Part shown: piece by piece, positions 1-7,676 of the stretch
Position numbering within the stretch: the stretch's first letter is position 1
Layout: every line of letters starts with the position of its first letter
The notes under the pieces: generated by a model
Databases searched by the model: none
The model's input: only the letters and a program-made list of their open reading frames with translations
Told to the model about the DNA's origin: nothing
DNA from: a virus
Virus record (IMG/VR): IMGVR_UViG_3300038441_001119
Span: 62,001 to 126,000 of that record
Strand: one strand, 5' to 3'
DNA: 64,000 nt
Made by a program: the position numbers and the translations under genes

Positions 1-157
1 GACCGTCGTAACTAAGGGCTGGGGCGGATTTACCACACCCTGCACACATATAGTAAGGGTTACCTCCTCCTATAGGTACATCCTCCCTTATCTTTCCTCG
101 GAGAGTATTTATCCTGTTCTGTAAACGTACAGCCCGGGGAATGTGGTTATCCTTCAT
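1..157 (-). CDS. Zinc-finger protein, C-terminus outside the window
   Basis: Partial gene: the start is inside the window and the frame runs off the left edge. The start ATG overlaps the TGA of the upstream membrane-protein gene as ATGA, the usual junction here. The visible 52 residues begin MKDNHIPRAV, are basic, and contain a CAGC knuckle (CxxC) after a Gly-Gly-Gly-Asn-Pro turn, as in many small phage zinc-ribbon proteins. The second pair of ligands would lie beyond the edge. Function unknown. Confidence 0.6.
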   Translation of the reverse strand, partial: MKDNHIPRAVRLQNRINTLRGKIREDVPIGGGNPYYMCAGCGKSAPALSYDG

Positions 158-342
158 TGTAACCATAATTTGATTAGCCGTACGGAAGCCGCCACCACCA
201 CAAGCAATCCTATATGAAACATGAATGCGGCAAAGAAATCCACCACTGCTGTAAGCCTGTCAGTATGCGGTCGTCCTTTGTATCCTTTGAAAACCAGAGC
301 AGGCAGTATCAGGCGTCGGTAAATATTTGGAAAGTCTTTCAT
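154..342 (-). CDS. Small single-span membrane protein
   Basis: 62 residues. A basic N-terminal half (about 1-30) is followed by a hydrophobic stretch at about 33-55 that can span a membrane. ATGA overlaps with both neighbours place it in a translationally coupled run of small genes. No recognisable family; function unknown. Confidence 0.6.
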   Translation of the reverse strand: MKDFPNIYRRLILPALVFKGYKGRPHTDRLTAVVDFFAAFMFHIGLLVVVAASVRLIKLWLQ

Positions 343-635
343 GCGGCGTAAGTGGGTACGAGTCTGGATATCAGTATCAAGCCTTTGGGTCCTCTGATAA
401 TAAGTTCATCAGGCAGGGACAGCTCAAACAGTTGCCTCATATGCAGATACCATTTGGTGGTCTCTTCGTTGCTCTTGTTACTGAAGGGTGTTATCCCTAC
501 CATCACCATCTGAGCTGCGTTCATTTCGCTCCACTGCTCTTTGGCCTTCTGCTGTACATGCTGACGTAGGGCAGTCAAGTCGTACACAGGGATTGACGAA
601 TCAGGGCCTATGGGGATAGGTTTTTCAGTGGGCAC
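339..635 (-). CDS. Hypothetical protein, 98 aa
   Basis: Proline-rich N-terminus (MPTEKPIPIG), then a mixed soluble sequence ending in a hydrophobic segment LIIRGPKGLILISR. No cysteines and no recognisable motif. It overlaps the gene upstream by 11 bases and the gene downstream by an ATGA, so it belongs to the same operon of small genes. Function unknown. Confidence 0.6.
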   Translation of the reverse strand: MPTEKPIPIGPDSSIPVYDLTALRQHVQQKAKEQWSEMNAAQMVMVGITPFSNKSNEETTKWYLHMRQLFELSLPDELIIRGPKGLILISRLVPTYAA

Positions 636-891
636 AGCGTTTGGATGAGGGTTGAGGTAAATTTCTCCATTCTTTGTAGGAAAGGTTACCGGGGTTACCT
701 GTGTGCTTTGTCCAAGCCTCGTATCGTTCCACGTCCCACTTGGTTACCTTCAGGTAATAGGCGTACGGGACAACAGTAATGAGGATGAAGACTTCAATAG
801 CCAATATGATCTTCAGCTTGGTCAGAGGATCCATTGATTTCTTGTTTTTACCTGCAGCCAATTTCTGACAGTGTACGCAGTTGTCTTTCAT
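625..891 (-). CDS. Small membrane protein with CxxC motif
   Basis: 88 residues from the ATG at 891, chosen because it forms an ATGA overlap with the upstream stop; the frame is open further upstream but that part lies inside another gene. CVHC at residues 5-8 could bind metal or form a disulfide. One membrane segment is predicted at about 27-47 (IILAIEVFILITVVPYAYYL), followed by a charged tail rich in Trp and Tyr. Function unknown. Confidence 0.6.
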   Translation of the reverse strand: MKDNCVHCQKLAAGKNKKSMDPLTKLKIILAIEVFILITVVPYAYYLKVTKWDVERYEAWTKHTGNPGNLSYKEWRNLPQPSSKRCAH

Positions 892-1145
892 TTCTGTGGT
901 CTCTTTGTGACTTTGACGTGGTGATTGCAGGTGTGCCTGACGAGGGCGAATGCTTTGCGGAGCGAGTCTGCAAATCCATCTGCGGCTTCCCTTGTCGTAA
1001 AGGCTTCCACTTCTGGTTGTATGTCGAACGACATCTCTCCATGACGGGAGGTCCACTCGACATAGAATAGATCGATAGCATCGACTTCCTTGGTGTTATT
1101 GGTTTCAGGGACGGTTAGTTTTTTGAATCTGAAGAATCGGAACAT
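888..1145 (-). CDS. Hypothetical protein, 85 aa
   Basis: Soluble, basic protein starting MFRFFRFKKL. It is the first gene after a strong terminator and leads the run of small genes that continues to the left edge. The leader before its ATG is A/C-rich (CACACC) with no Shine-Dalgarno sequence. Function unknown. Confidence 0.6.
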   Translation of the reverse strand: MFRFFRFKKLTVPETNNTKEVDAIDLFYVEWTSRHGEMSFDIQPEVEAFTTREAADGFADSLRKAFALVRHTCNHHVKVTKRPQK

Positions 1146-1172
1146 GGTGTGAATTGAGAGTTAAAAGAAAAA

Positions 1173-1200
1173 GGGAAGGGACCCTCACGAGTCCCTTCCC
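1173..1200 (-). terminator. Rho-independent terminator
   Basis: Perfect 10-bp stem (GGGAAGGGAC against GTCCCTTCCC) with an 8-base loop. On the minus strand it is followed by TTTTTCTTTT. It lies just after the stop of the gene at 1210 and before the gene at 888. Confidence 0.85.
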
Positions 1201-1209
1201 ACAAAAACG

Positions 1210-1617
1210 TTAAGCAGCTTTGGTCAAGACCTCCTTTCCAGCTACCAGCCATGCACGGACGTCGTCGCCAGTGTAGGTAGGTTTGCAACCATACGTACGC
1301 ACCATTTGAGCGATGCGTTGGATCTGTTTGGTCTCCAGTGTGGTAGCTTTCTGCTCGACAGTTTCGTAAGTCTTACCGCGAACAATAGCCAGAGCCAGCA
1401 ATGCTTCCCGTGCTGCAGTTCGAACCTCATTGACTCGATGCATACGCAGGTAGTTGTACTGATTCCAGCTGCTTGTTCGTTGTTCTTCCTTGCGGATTAC
1501 CATAGCTTCCAGCGCCAGCGATTTGATCTTGACCCGCAAGGCACACCTCCGATCCAATGGTTGGATAGTTGATGTCTTCTTACGGGCCTTTCTCTTATCG
1601 CGTGTCGCTGCTTTCAT
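1210..1617 (-). CDS. Basic hypothetical protein, 135 aa
   Basis: N-terminus rich in Lys and Arg (MKAATRDKRKARKK), consistent with nucleic-acid binding, then a helical region with many Ala, Arg and Gln and one cysteine. Followed by a strong terminator. The roughly 230 bases upstream (1618-1847) hold only short unconvincing frames and a weak GAGGG...CCCTC hairpin. Function unknown. Confidence 0.6.
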   Translation of the reverse strand: MKAATRDKRKARKKTSTIQPLDRRCALRVKIKSLALEAMVIRKEEQRTSSWNQYNYLRMHRVNEVRTAAREALLALAIVRGKTYETVEQKATTLETKQIQRIAQMVRTYGCKPTYTGDDVRAWLVAGKEVLTKAA

Positions 1618-1847
1618 GTTTTTGTTTTGGTCAATCTACGTTTTCATTGTGCGTAGTTCTCCTTTGTTCGTGGGAGAGTGGTGGAGTATTGCGGAGTTTA
1701 ACCGCCCTAGGGGTATTAAGAGGGGCTTCCCTCACCTAGTCGTACGAACTTATACCCCAGAAAAAGTAGCCTCGAATTCCCGACATTATTGGGGCATACG
1801 GATAGGTCCCGAAGTCAAGCATCCTCGCATTCGACGACCTTTGGAAA

Positions 1848-2339
1848 TTATTTCTTGATAGTCTTGTTGGAGGTAACGGCCTTGGTGACGAGCTTGGCCA
1901 ACGCAAGAATCGAGGCAGGGGCAAGGGTCTGGCATTCCACCTTGACGGTACCGTCCGAGGCGACGACAGCCACGTAATCGCCAAGCTTCATGGTTGCCGC
2001 TACTTTGACCAGAGCGAATATAGGCACCCAGTACTTGCGCTCCTTGGCGTTCTTGAGTTCCTTCAAAAGCACACCATCTTCTGTAATGGCGTGAACCTTA
2101 TGTACCTCCTCCTCGTAGATGTAGACATCTGACGATCCGTAACCGCCGAAGCCCATGGTCTCGTTACCCCAAGCTCCATGAAGTACCACCTGATCGCCAA
2201 CCTTGAGTTTGTAGCGATTCAAGAAGACTTTGTGTACATCTTTGTAGATGGAGTTGGAATTAAACGGAGCCTTGACGTTTTTCAGTGTAACTCTTGCTGG
2301 TGCCTTTTTCTTGGCGGGTACTCTTCCTCTGCGTGACAT
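1848..2339 (-). CDS. Basic-tailed hypothetical protein, paralogue of the upstream gene
   Basis: 163 residues from the ATG at 2339 (MSRRGRVPAKKK); an in-frame ATG further upstream lies closer to the preceding stop and is less likely. Lys-rich N-terminus, then a beta-rich body with GFGGYGSSDVYIYEEEVHKV and LGDYVAVVASDGTVKV. It parallels the gene at 2360 (GSGVAYTVTKITPTGVVVV, INSDYIAEVQHDASVKVGC) in order and pattern, so the pair probably arose by duplication. The basic tail suggests nucleic-acid binding. Function unknown. Confidence 0.6.
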   Translation of the reverse strand: MSRRGRVPAKKKAPARVTLKNVKAPFNSNSIYKDVHKVFLNRYKLKVGDQVVLHGAWGNETMGFGGYGSSDVYIYEEEVHKVHAITEDGVLLKELKNAKERKYWVPIFALVKVAATMKLGDYVAVVASDGTVKVECQTLAPASILALAKLVTKAVTSNKTIKK

Positions 2340-2359
2340 AATGTTGGGTAAGTTTAGAT

Positions 2360-2836
2360 TCACTTAGAGGTCTTCTTGCTCATAGCAAGGGCCGCCTCGT
2401 AGATTTCCTTCAGCTTTTCGAAGTGAACGGTAGTGCAGCCTACTTTGACCGAAGCATCGTGTTGGACCTCGGCGATGTAGTCACTGTTGATTCGGATGGA
2501 TGGTCCGCGCAGCCTGAGGACGTGTGCCGGAACAGTGATGGTGGAATATCCGGAACCACGGGTAGGTACGACAACCACGCCAGTCGGAGTGATTTTGGTA
2601 ACCGTATAGGCAACCCCAGATCCGTAGGACTGTCGGCGTGAAGGTTGTCCGGGGAATCCGAGGACACCAGTTTCCCATGAGGAGGTGATCTGTACGGAAT
2701 CCTGCAGACCGATATTGGCGGCCTCCAGCATGATCTTCTGCACATCAGCGTAAGTGTTCCTCTTGGTTGTGTCGGCTTTTTTGGTTGGTGCTGCTTTTTT
2801 GGCTGCCACTTTTTTAGCGTTGGTTTTAGAAGGCAT
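2360..2836 (-). CDS. Basic-tailed hypothetical protein, paralogue of the downstream gene
   Basis: 158 residues. The first 30 are almost entirely Lys, Ala, Pro and Thr (MPSKTNAKKVAAKKAAPTKK), like histone-like or capsid-associated tails. The rest is beta-rich with a GFPGQPSRRQSYGSG loop. Same architecture as the gene at 1848. The leader is CACACACCCA, without a Shine-Dalgarno sequence. Function unknown; DNA binding is an inference from the tail. Confidence 0.6.
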   Translation of the reverse strand: MPSKTNAKKVAAKKAAPTKKADTTKRNTYADVQKIMLEAANIGLQDSVQITSSWETGVLGFPGQPSRRQSYGSGVAYTVTKITPTGVVVVPTRGSGYSTITVPAHVLRLRGPSIRINSDYIAEVQHDASVKVGCTTVHFEKLKEIYEAALAMSKKTSK

Positions 2837-2887
2837 TGGGTGTGTGGGTGTGTTATTTGTGGAGGGTTATACTCCAACCCTTTACTT

Positions 2888-2919
2888 GCAAGCTAAGGTA
2901 AAAGCAGTACCTTGCTTGC
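2888..2919 (-). terminator. Hairpin terminator after the gene at 2942
   Basis: About 12 paired bases (GCAAG-TAAGGTA against TACCTTGCTTGC, one bulge/mismatch) with a 7-base loop, 20 bases after the stop of the 2942 gene. The U-tract is weak, so Rho-independence is uncertain. Confidence 0.5.
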
Positions 2920-2941
2920 CTGTAAAAGATTCCGTGTGAGA

Positions 2942-3541
2942 TTAATAGTCGTCGTCTTCTTCTACCGGAACAGAGGTATTGAAAACGGCTTGTAATTCCT
3001 GATGCTTTTTCTTGTATCCCTCTAGGTAACCTTGTTTGTGTACCCAGCGTATATAGGAGTAGACATCGTCAGGCTGTTCCATGAAGAAGCCCGTGTGAGC
3101 GAGTATGACAAGACCGTTTAGAGCGTTCCTGAAGTCCAGAGGGCGCAGACCTTCTAGCCTCCTATTGGTAGCGAGGTCATGGACAGGATTACCTGCGTTT
3201 TCGGGAATAGGTTCGAATCCTAGTTGCTGAAATACGGTGCGCAGGCGTGTGTTGGATTCGTTGTTCCAGATAACAACATCCAAGTTGTACTGATCTTTGA
3301 TGGCGATGGCATGAGGGTACGCAACACGTACGTTGTACCCTTCAGCCCACCTTTGCTTATCTGCGTCCTGAGACGAGTAGGGGCGAAGCTGTGGTTGTAT
3401 TTGGCGCAGCATTGCATCAGCCTGCTGTCCTTCTGGAATAAATGCCAGCAGGAACCGAGAGGTATCCTGCGTATCCAGACCTAGGTAAGAAAAGTAAAAA
3501 CGCTTGTGCGGTCTTGGTGGGTTGACTGGTACTTCGCTCAT
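2942..3541 (-). CDS. Hypothetical protein, 199 aa
   Basis: Soluble protein starting MSEVPVNPPRPHKRF and ending in an acidic tail VEEDDDY. No cysteines and no motif I recognise. It stands alone between the terminator that ends the tRNA transcript and its own downstream hairpin. Function unknown. Confidence 0.6.
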   Translation of the reverse strand: MSEVPVNPPRPHKRFYFSYLGLDTQDTSRFLLAFIPEGQQADAMLRQIQPQLRPYSSQDADKQRWAEGYNVRVAYPHAIAIKDQYNLDVVIWNNESNTRLRTVFQQLGFEPIPENAGNPVHDLATNRRLEGLRPLDFRNALNGLVILAHTGFFMEQPDDVYSYIRWVHKQGYLEGYKKKHQELQAVFNTSVPVEEDDDY

Positions 3542-3555
3542 GGCGGTGTGTGATT

Positions 3556-3612
3556 AAAAAAAATGGAGGCCCCGCTCGGTTATTCACCGATTCTCAGCTA
3601 GCACACGGGACC
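3556..3612 (-). terminator. Terminator downstream of the tRNA pair
   Basis: On the minus strand an outer GGTCCCG/CGGGGCC pairing encloses a small CGGT-GAATA-ACCG hairpin, and an eight-base U-tract follows shortly after. It sits directly after the tRNA-Gln gene. Confidence 0.7.
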
Positions 3613-3621
3613 TTTGGAAAG

Positions 3622-3695
3622 TGGAAGCCTCGGGGCGAATCGAACGCCCATTATTGCAGTCAAAGTGCAAAGTCTTACCACTAAACGACGAGGCT
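3622..3695 (-). tRNA. tRNA-Gln (anticodon UUG)
   Basis: 74 nt, complete cloverleaf. Acceptor AGCCTCG/CGAGGCT, D-arm GTTT-AGTGGTA-AGAC, anticodon stem TTGCA/TGCAA with a normal 7-base loop CTTTGAC, T-arm GGGCG-TTCGATT-CGCCC. CCA is encoded. It starts one base after the CCA of the upstream tRNA, so both are cut from one transcript. It would read CAA. Confidence 0.9.
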
Positions 3696-3696
3696 A

Positions 3697-3775
3697 TGGC
3701 GCCCGCGCTCGGATTCGAACCGAGAACCTTCTAGCCTAGGAACCAGACGCCTCTAACCGTTGAGGCTACGCGAGC
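3697..3775 (-). tRNA. tRNA-Arg-like (anticodon CCU) with an 8-base anticodon loop
   Basis: 79 nt with encoded CCA. The acceptor pairs perfectly (GCTCGCG/CGCGGGC, one G-U). D-arm GCCT/AGGC, T-arm CTCGG-TTCGAAT-CCGAG. The anticodon stem TCTGG/CTAGA leaves eight loop bases, TTCCTAGG, one more than normal. With U33 in its usual place the anticodon is CCU (Arg, AGG codon). Forcing a 7-base loop destroys the stem. It may be a +1 frameshift-type tRNA or a decaying gene. Confidence 0.8.
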
Positions 3776-3780
3776 GATGA

Positions 3781-3808
3781 AGGTGGGTAGATTCTCACCT
3801 ACCCACCT
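3781..3808 (-). terminator. Hairpin between coding gene and tRNAs
   Basis: Perfect 10-bp stem AGGTGGGTAG/CTACCCACCT with an 8-base loop directly after the stop at 3814. No U-tract follows on the minus strand, so it may be a processing or mRNA 3'-end protection hairpin rather than a terminator, with tRNA transcription by read-through. Confidence 0.5.
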
Positions 3809-3813
3809 AGAAG

Positions 3814-4806
3814 TCAAATACCAAGATCGCGGCAAATTTCATTCAGGTGTGCCGCTTCATCACCCCAAGAGGCAACAACAAGCGCACCACCCTGAACAAA
3901 CTTGACGACCAAGGGATCATGGGGTACTGGAAGAATCTGTGTAGCGGATGTACCATCTTTCTTGCACCGCTCAATGAAGTCATCCTTCACGTCGAACGCG
4001 GCATTGGGAGCAAGGATGAACATCTGGTTCTGCATTGTCGTGCAGTTGGATTCCAGACGCTTGGAGTGCGATTCGAACATAGTCTCCTCGTACTCTGCAC
4101 GTCGGCGTTTGTAATCTTCGCGTTCACGTGCTGCCTCGGCACCATTGTACATGAACGAGAAATCACTGATAACGACGCTAGCGTTCTGTTTCGCTACTCC
4201 CCGTATGCGTGCCCGGTAGGTACTCATTTCCGCAGCAGCATCTGAGATACGAGGTGCGGTGCCCTTGCCCGTACTATCGCAATCCATCAGACACAGGATC
4301 TCCGCCTTGTTCACATTGTGCACAGGCTGAAGCTCGAATGCCTCCATATAGCCCAACTGACTTGGCGGGACGGCGCCCCGGTAATGGTTGAGCGTATCTG
4401 TGTGAAGGTTCAAGGCTTTGCGAACAGCGTGGAATCCAGCCCAAGGGAGGAACCGGCTATTCGGGTAGTCCTTTTCATACTTCTCACGGAGATGAGGATA
4501 CTCAAGGAAGGACGAACGGAAGGCAGCGAGACGGATGTCCGAGGTCTTGGTGAACCCAAGTTTCTCAGCACGTTTCGCATTCTCCTGATCGACGAGAAAG
4601 GAAGGCGAAGTGGCTTCCTTGACATTGCGCTCAACGAAAGCGGCAATGGTTTCAGTGCTCTTGCGATCAAGAACAGCAGTATTGGATGGTTCCATTTGTG
4701 GATGAAGTGGTTCGATGTGTTCGAAAGTGTCAAACAAAAGGTCGTAGGGATCTGCACTCAGATCTGCCCATGCCTCCATGATGGCGTCAAGAGAATCAGA
4801 GTCCAA
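3814..4806 (-). CDS. Hypothetical protein, 330 aa, paralogue of the upstream gene
   Basis: Shares an architecture with the 295-aa product at 4796. Both have a helical region with a YPxSRFxPxAGxxA pattern (here YPNSRFLPWAGFHA) and an almost superimposable C-terminus (LPVPHDPLVVKFVQGGAL followed by VASWGDEAAHLNE). The start overlaps the upstream stop by 11 bases. The acidic first 40 residues are unique to this copy. The strong conservation of the Gly-Gly-Ala-Leu and SWGDEA segment suggests a functional C-terminal domain. Function unknown. Confidence 0.65.
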   Translation of the reverse strand: MDSDSLDAIMEAWADLSADPYDLLFDTFEHIEPLHPQMEPSNTAVLDRKSTETIAAFVERNVKEATSPSFLVDQENAKRAEKLGFTKTSDIRLAAFRSSFLEYPHLREKYEKDYPNSRFLPWAGFHAVRKALNLHTDTLNHYRGAVPPSQLGYMEAFELQPVHNVNKAEILCLMDCDSTGKGTAPRISDAAAEMSTYRARIRGVAKQNASVVISDFSFMYNGAEAAREREDYKRRRAEYEETMFESHSKRLESNCTTMQNQMFILAPNAAFDVKDDFIERCKKDGTSATQILPVPHDPLVVKFVQGGALVVASWGDEAAHLNEICRDLGI

Positions 4807-5683
4807 GTTCGTTGACTACGCCGTTAATGAATTCCGCCTCATCACCCCAAGAGGCGACGATAAGGGCACCGCCGGGAACAAAACGGAGGACGAGTGGATC
4901 CTTTGGGATCGGGAGCTTCTGGGTGGAAGCATCAACCTGTTCACGGAAACGCTTGACGAAGTCCTTGTCCTTGGTGAAGGCTGTTGGAGGAGCCACCACA
5001 AAGAACTCAGACCGGAACTGTTCGAAGAACTTGTTGAATGGCTTCAGATGGACTTTCATCCAACCCTCCTTGTTGACGGAGTTCGTAAGTTTGCGGCAAT
5101 CCAGCTCGCCGTTGAAGCAATCACGATTCTCGCTCATGATCCGGTTGAACGCCGTAACCGAAATACGACCGAAGTTGACATCGACGGTATTCTTGATGTC
5201 CTCGATCATCTTCTTGTGTGCCTTTTCGCACGCTTCTTGGTCCATCTCGAACTGTATGGGTGCGAGACCTGCCAGATGGTAGAGACCCTTCGTGTCAGGG
5301 AAGTCGCGCTCCTTGAGTTCGAAGTCGGTGATCAGTTTTGCCTGACTATCAGGAACACCACCTGCGTAGTATTCCGCCAAGTCGATGCTGAGCTTCATCG
5401 TGCTGATGGTAGCCAAAAGACCAGCCATAGGGATGAAACGGGAAGTAGGATACTTCGCGAGGTAGTGCTCGCGAAGTTCCGGATTGGCGACAAACTTACG
5501 ATGGAAATCGTTGAGTTTGATGGAAGCCGAGGATTTGAATCCGACGGCTGCGAGACGGTTGCACATCAGGGTTTCTTGGTGGAACCCCTCCGAGCGACCG
5601 TACACTTCGTAGTGGTTGATGAAACTGTCGATACGATCTGCTGAAGTGCCGACGGTTTTTGGATCAAGTGTTGGAGTTTGCAT
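4796..5683 (-). CDS. Hypothetical protein, 295 aa, paralogue of the downstream gene
   Basis: Paralogue of the 3814 product; YPTSRFIPMAGLLA and a C-terminal LPIPKDPLVLRFVPGGAL/VASWGDEAEFINGV segment correspond directly. Overlaps the upstream NADAR-family gene by 20 bases and the downstream gene by 11, so the three are probably co-translated. No catalytic motif recognised. Function unknown. Confidence 0.65.
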   Translation of the reverse strand: MQTPTLDPKTVGTSADRIDSFINHYEVYGRSEGFHQETLMCNRLAAVGFKSSASIKLNDFHRKFVANPELREHYLAKYPTSRFIPMAGLLATISTMKLSIDLAEYYAGGVPDSQAKLITDFELKERDFPDTKGLYHLAGLAPIQFEMDQEACEKAHKKMIEDIKNTVDVNFGRISVTAFNRIMSENRDCFNGELDCRKLTNSVNKEGWMKVHLKPFNKFFEQFRSEFFVVAPPTAFTKDKDFVKRFREQVDASTQKLPIPKDPLVLRFVPGGALIVASWGDEAEFINGVVNELGL

Positions 5684-6233
5684 CTGGTAGTGTGGATCTA
5701 ATTAAATCCCGCACTTCCATCAGAATAAACCCGAGGTCATTTTCCCCGGGCCATTTCTCTGGTGAACGTGCATCGGGATGATCTGCAAGAAGACCCGTCC
5801 CATACCGTGTGTCGGTAGGATGAGCCTCGACGATAATGCTATCTCCCGTGTCCAGTAGATAGGACTGCAGGAGAGGATGCTGGGTGAACTTTTGCAAGTT
5901 CGCATGTGCGATGAATCCCCTATAAACGATATCCCATGCATTCTGTTCAAAGCCTTTGACCTCACGACCAATGGCTTTGATTTTCTGGGAATCGGGTTCC
6001 GCGAGAATACGATCCGCAGCTTCGTTGTCTCCGAAAAACCTCGCTTTCATCCACAGCATCAAATGCTTGGCTGATGCGAAGGTGATACCGGCATGTGTAA
6101 CATCGCATTGGAATCCCTGTGCGAGACAGGCATTGTCCAATTCGACGGGACTGGCAAGCTTGCTGCCGTAAAAGAAGGTGAAACTTGGTGTCTCACCTTC
6201 TTGCATTCTTCTAATCAATTTAGCCTTGTTCAT
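5664..6233 (-). CDS. NADAR-family (YbiA/DUF1768-like) protein
   Basis: 189 residues. The hallmarks of the NADAR fold occur in order: FTFFYGSKLASP, FASAKHLMLWMKARFFGD, GREVKGFEQNAWDIV, KFTQHPLLQSYLLDTGD, IVEAHPTDTRYGTG and a C-terminal LGFILMEVRD. The length matches the family. Known members act on ADP-ribose-linked or riboflavin-pathway N-glycosidic bonds, and some remove ADP-ribose from guanine in DNA, serving as the antitoxin to DarT-type toxins. In a phage this could counter ADP-ribosylating defence or rework NAD metabolism; that role is inference. One of three NADAR-like genes in this window. Confidence 0.85.
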   Translation of the reverse strand: MNKAKLIRRMQEGETPSFTFFYGSKLASPVELDNACLAQGFQCDVTHAGITFASAKHLMLWMKARFFGDNEAADRILAEPDSQKIKAIGREVKGFEQNAWDIVYRGFIAHANLQKFTQHPLLQSYLLDTGDSIIVEAHPTDTRYGTGLLADHPDARSPEKWPGENDLGFILMEVRDLIRSTLPDANSNT

Positions 6234-6273
6234 GGTGGTTTCTGTTGGTAACGTTGGTTACGTTGGTTGGAAA

Positions 6274-6549
6274 TTAATCGTCGTCCATATGTTTGGTGGA
6301 CTCTATATGCCTGATCTCCTGCATTGTTTTTGCGTGGAGACTGTTGGGGTTACCTGCTTGCCTTGGATTACGACACATGGAGCAGGAGCAGGGTTTCCTG
6401 TTCTTGTGAAGGATAACAGCTCTCCGATGGATCTGTTCTGGAGTAAGCGATTTGAAGTAACGGTTGTTGATCTTCTCAAACTCCTCCATCCGGGCTACCA
6501 TCCGTTTTCGCTGATGGCGACGAAACGCTCTTCCGTATTCCGAGGACAT
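6274..6549 (-). CDS. Basic protein with a Cys cluster, 91 aa
   Basis: Very basic N-terminal half (YGRAFRRHQRKRMVARM) followed by KPCSCSMCRNPRQ, a Cys-rich motif seen in several short phage proteins that probably binds zinc. Acidic end HMDDD. Immediately follows the Gly/Ser-rich gene. Function unknown. Confidence 0.6.
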   Translation of the reverse strand: MSSEYGRAFRRHQRKRMVARMEEFEKINNRYFKSLTPEQIHRRAVILHKNRKPCSCSMCRNPRQAGNPNSLHAKTMQEIRHIESTKHMDDD

Positions 6550-6551
6550 AT

Positions 6552-6938
6552 TTAGTCGAAGCTACCACCGCCTCCACCACCAGAGTCACCCCCGCTGAAA
6601 CTAGACCCGCCGCTATCGTAACTAGAACCGCCACTGCTATAGCCGCCGCTATCGTAACTAGAACCGCCGCTGTAATCGCTAGGCACAAAAGAAGTGCCAG
6701 AGCTATCACTATCATGCAGGGAAGAGCCAGAATGATGACCAGAATCTGAAGGGGCTTCGGGAGATCCTTCAGTTTTGTCTGATTCTTTGTGGTGGTGTCC
6801 TGACTCTGTGTGGATGAAGACAGGTACGTAGGGAGGGTGATACGATTCGGGTGACGGGGAACTGAATCCATGGTTACGACGGGGTGGTTGGTTCTGTTTC
6901 TTTTTGGAACCGAACAAGCGGTTGAAGGGCCAGATCAT
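6552..6938 (-). CDS. Low-complexity Gly/Ser/Asp-rich protein
   Basis: 128 residues starting MIWPFNRLFGSKKK. The C-terminal half consists of repeated YDSGGSS-type units ending in SGGDSGGGGGG, the kind of flexible tail found on several membrane-associated proteins. His and Asp clusters lie in the middle. It overlaps the upstream zinc-finger gene by 65 bases. A hydrophobic frame on the same strand is rejected as its shadow. Function unknown. Confidence 0.55.
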   Translation of the reverse strand: MIWPFNRLFGSKKKQNQPPRRNHGFSSPSPESYHPPYVPVFIHTESGHHHKESDKTEGSPEAPSDSGHHSGSSLHDSDSSGTSFVPSDYSGGSSYDSGGYSSGGSSYDSGGSSFSGGDSGGGGGGSFD

Positions 6939-7164
6939 GTGTTTTGTTAATGGGTATGTATTGTGAACGCCAAGTGCACTTCAGATTGAAGCACAAGTAG
7001 TAACTGCCTGTTTTCATTTTCTCCATGAAGAATGCTTTCTCTTTGCATTCCGGACAATCGATCATGAAACAGGAGGGACAGACGTGCCACTTCTGCTTGG
7101 CGCATCCGGGTTTTAGTCCTCGCTCTCTATCGCAGAAGATACAGGTGGTGGGTTCTCCTTCCAT
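6874..7164 (-). CDS. Multi-cysteine zinc-ribbon protein
   Basis: 96 residues from the ATG at 7164 (MEGEPTTC), which follows a GAAGGAG-like purine run and overlaps the upstream gene by 52 bases; an in-frame ATG at 7194 is possible. Four cysteine pairs (CIFC, CPSC, CPEC and a later CFNLKC) suggest two zinc sites. Such ribbons occur in phage transcription and DNA-metabolism proteins, but no family is recognisable. Confidence 0.6.
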   Translation of the reverse strand: MEGEPTTCIFCDRERGLKPGCAKQKWHVCPSCFMIDCPECKEKAFFMEKMKTGSYYLCFNLKCTWRSQYIPINKTHDLALQPLVRFQKETEPTTPS

Positions 7165-7676
7165 GCGACAATAGGGCAATGTTTCTTGTACCAAGCCTTT
7201 ATACCGGCAACGAAGAAGTTATCTTCTGGTGGGCTGGCAAAGGAGTAACCTTGCTGCAGGCGGCGTTTCCGTTTCTCTCTCCATGTGGACACTTTGGTGA
7301 CAGCAAGGGAGATGGATATGATTGCCCCGCAGAACAAGGCCAGCGCGACTACAAAGGCCACCACACCTATGCCGAACTGCCACCAGTTAAGACCTTTTCC
7401 AAAAAAGAGCACGCCCATACAACTGCCGCCCATAGCTGCAACGAAGAGCAATACGAACAGGATGAAGTGGGCGGCGAGACTGGTACCGAAGTGTGTCCAG
7501 AATCCTCTCTTATACGGGGTACCGGAGTTCAGCCAAAGACCAAGCCATAGTACCGGGAAGGTGACTACATATAGGAGGGTTTTCCAGAAGTAAGGGCAGA
7601 AGTTTGTGGGTAGGGTATTATTTGGATTGACCCGTCGGTATAACCGGGCATGCCAAGCGTTGGAAGACAGATTCAT
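7113..7676 (-). CDS. Membrane protein with three predicted spans
   Basis: 187 residues. Hydrophobic segments at about 33-50, 64-86 and 98-124, separated by basic loops, and a basic region (REKRKRRLQQ) after the third. The start forms an ATGA overlap with the upstream stop. It could be an inner-membrane protein acting on the infected cell envelope; function unknown. Confidence 0.65.
   Translation of the reverse strand: MNLSSNAWHARLYRRVNPNNTLPTNFCPYFWKTLLYVVTFPVLWLGLWLNSGTPYKRGFWTHFGTSLAAHFILFVLLFVAAMGGSCMGVLFFGKGLNWWQFGIGVVAFVVALALFCGAIISISLAVTKVSTWREKRKRRLQQGYSFASPPEDNFFVAGIKAWYKKHCPIVAWKENPPPVSSAIESED

Noticed and set aside
3697-3775. Reading the expanded anticodon loop as CUA, an amber suppressor, hence UAG recoding
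   Set aside because: U33 would be replaced by C. A few genes here (for example 11009) still end normally at UAG next to a following start, and no gene shows in-frame UAG codons that need recoding.
4778-5644. A 288-aa plus-strand frame
   Set aside because: It is antisense to two paralogous minus-strand genes whose conserved protein alignment supports the minus-strand reading; no other plus-strand gene is supported.
6476-6871. A 131-aa frame on the minus strand with a long hydrophobic stretch resembling two membrane spans
   Set aside because: It lies almost wholly inside the Gly/Ser/Asp repeat of the 6552 gene in another frame. Its Val/Ala/Ile runs come from the shifted GGN-TCN codon repeats, so it is a shadow.
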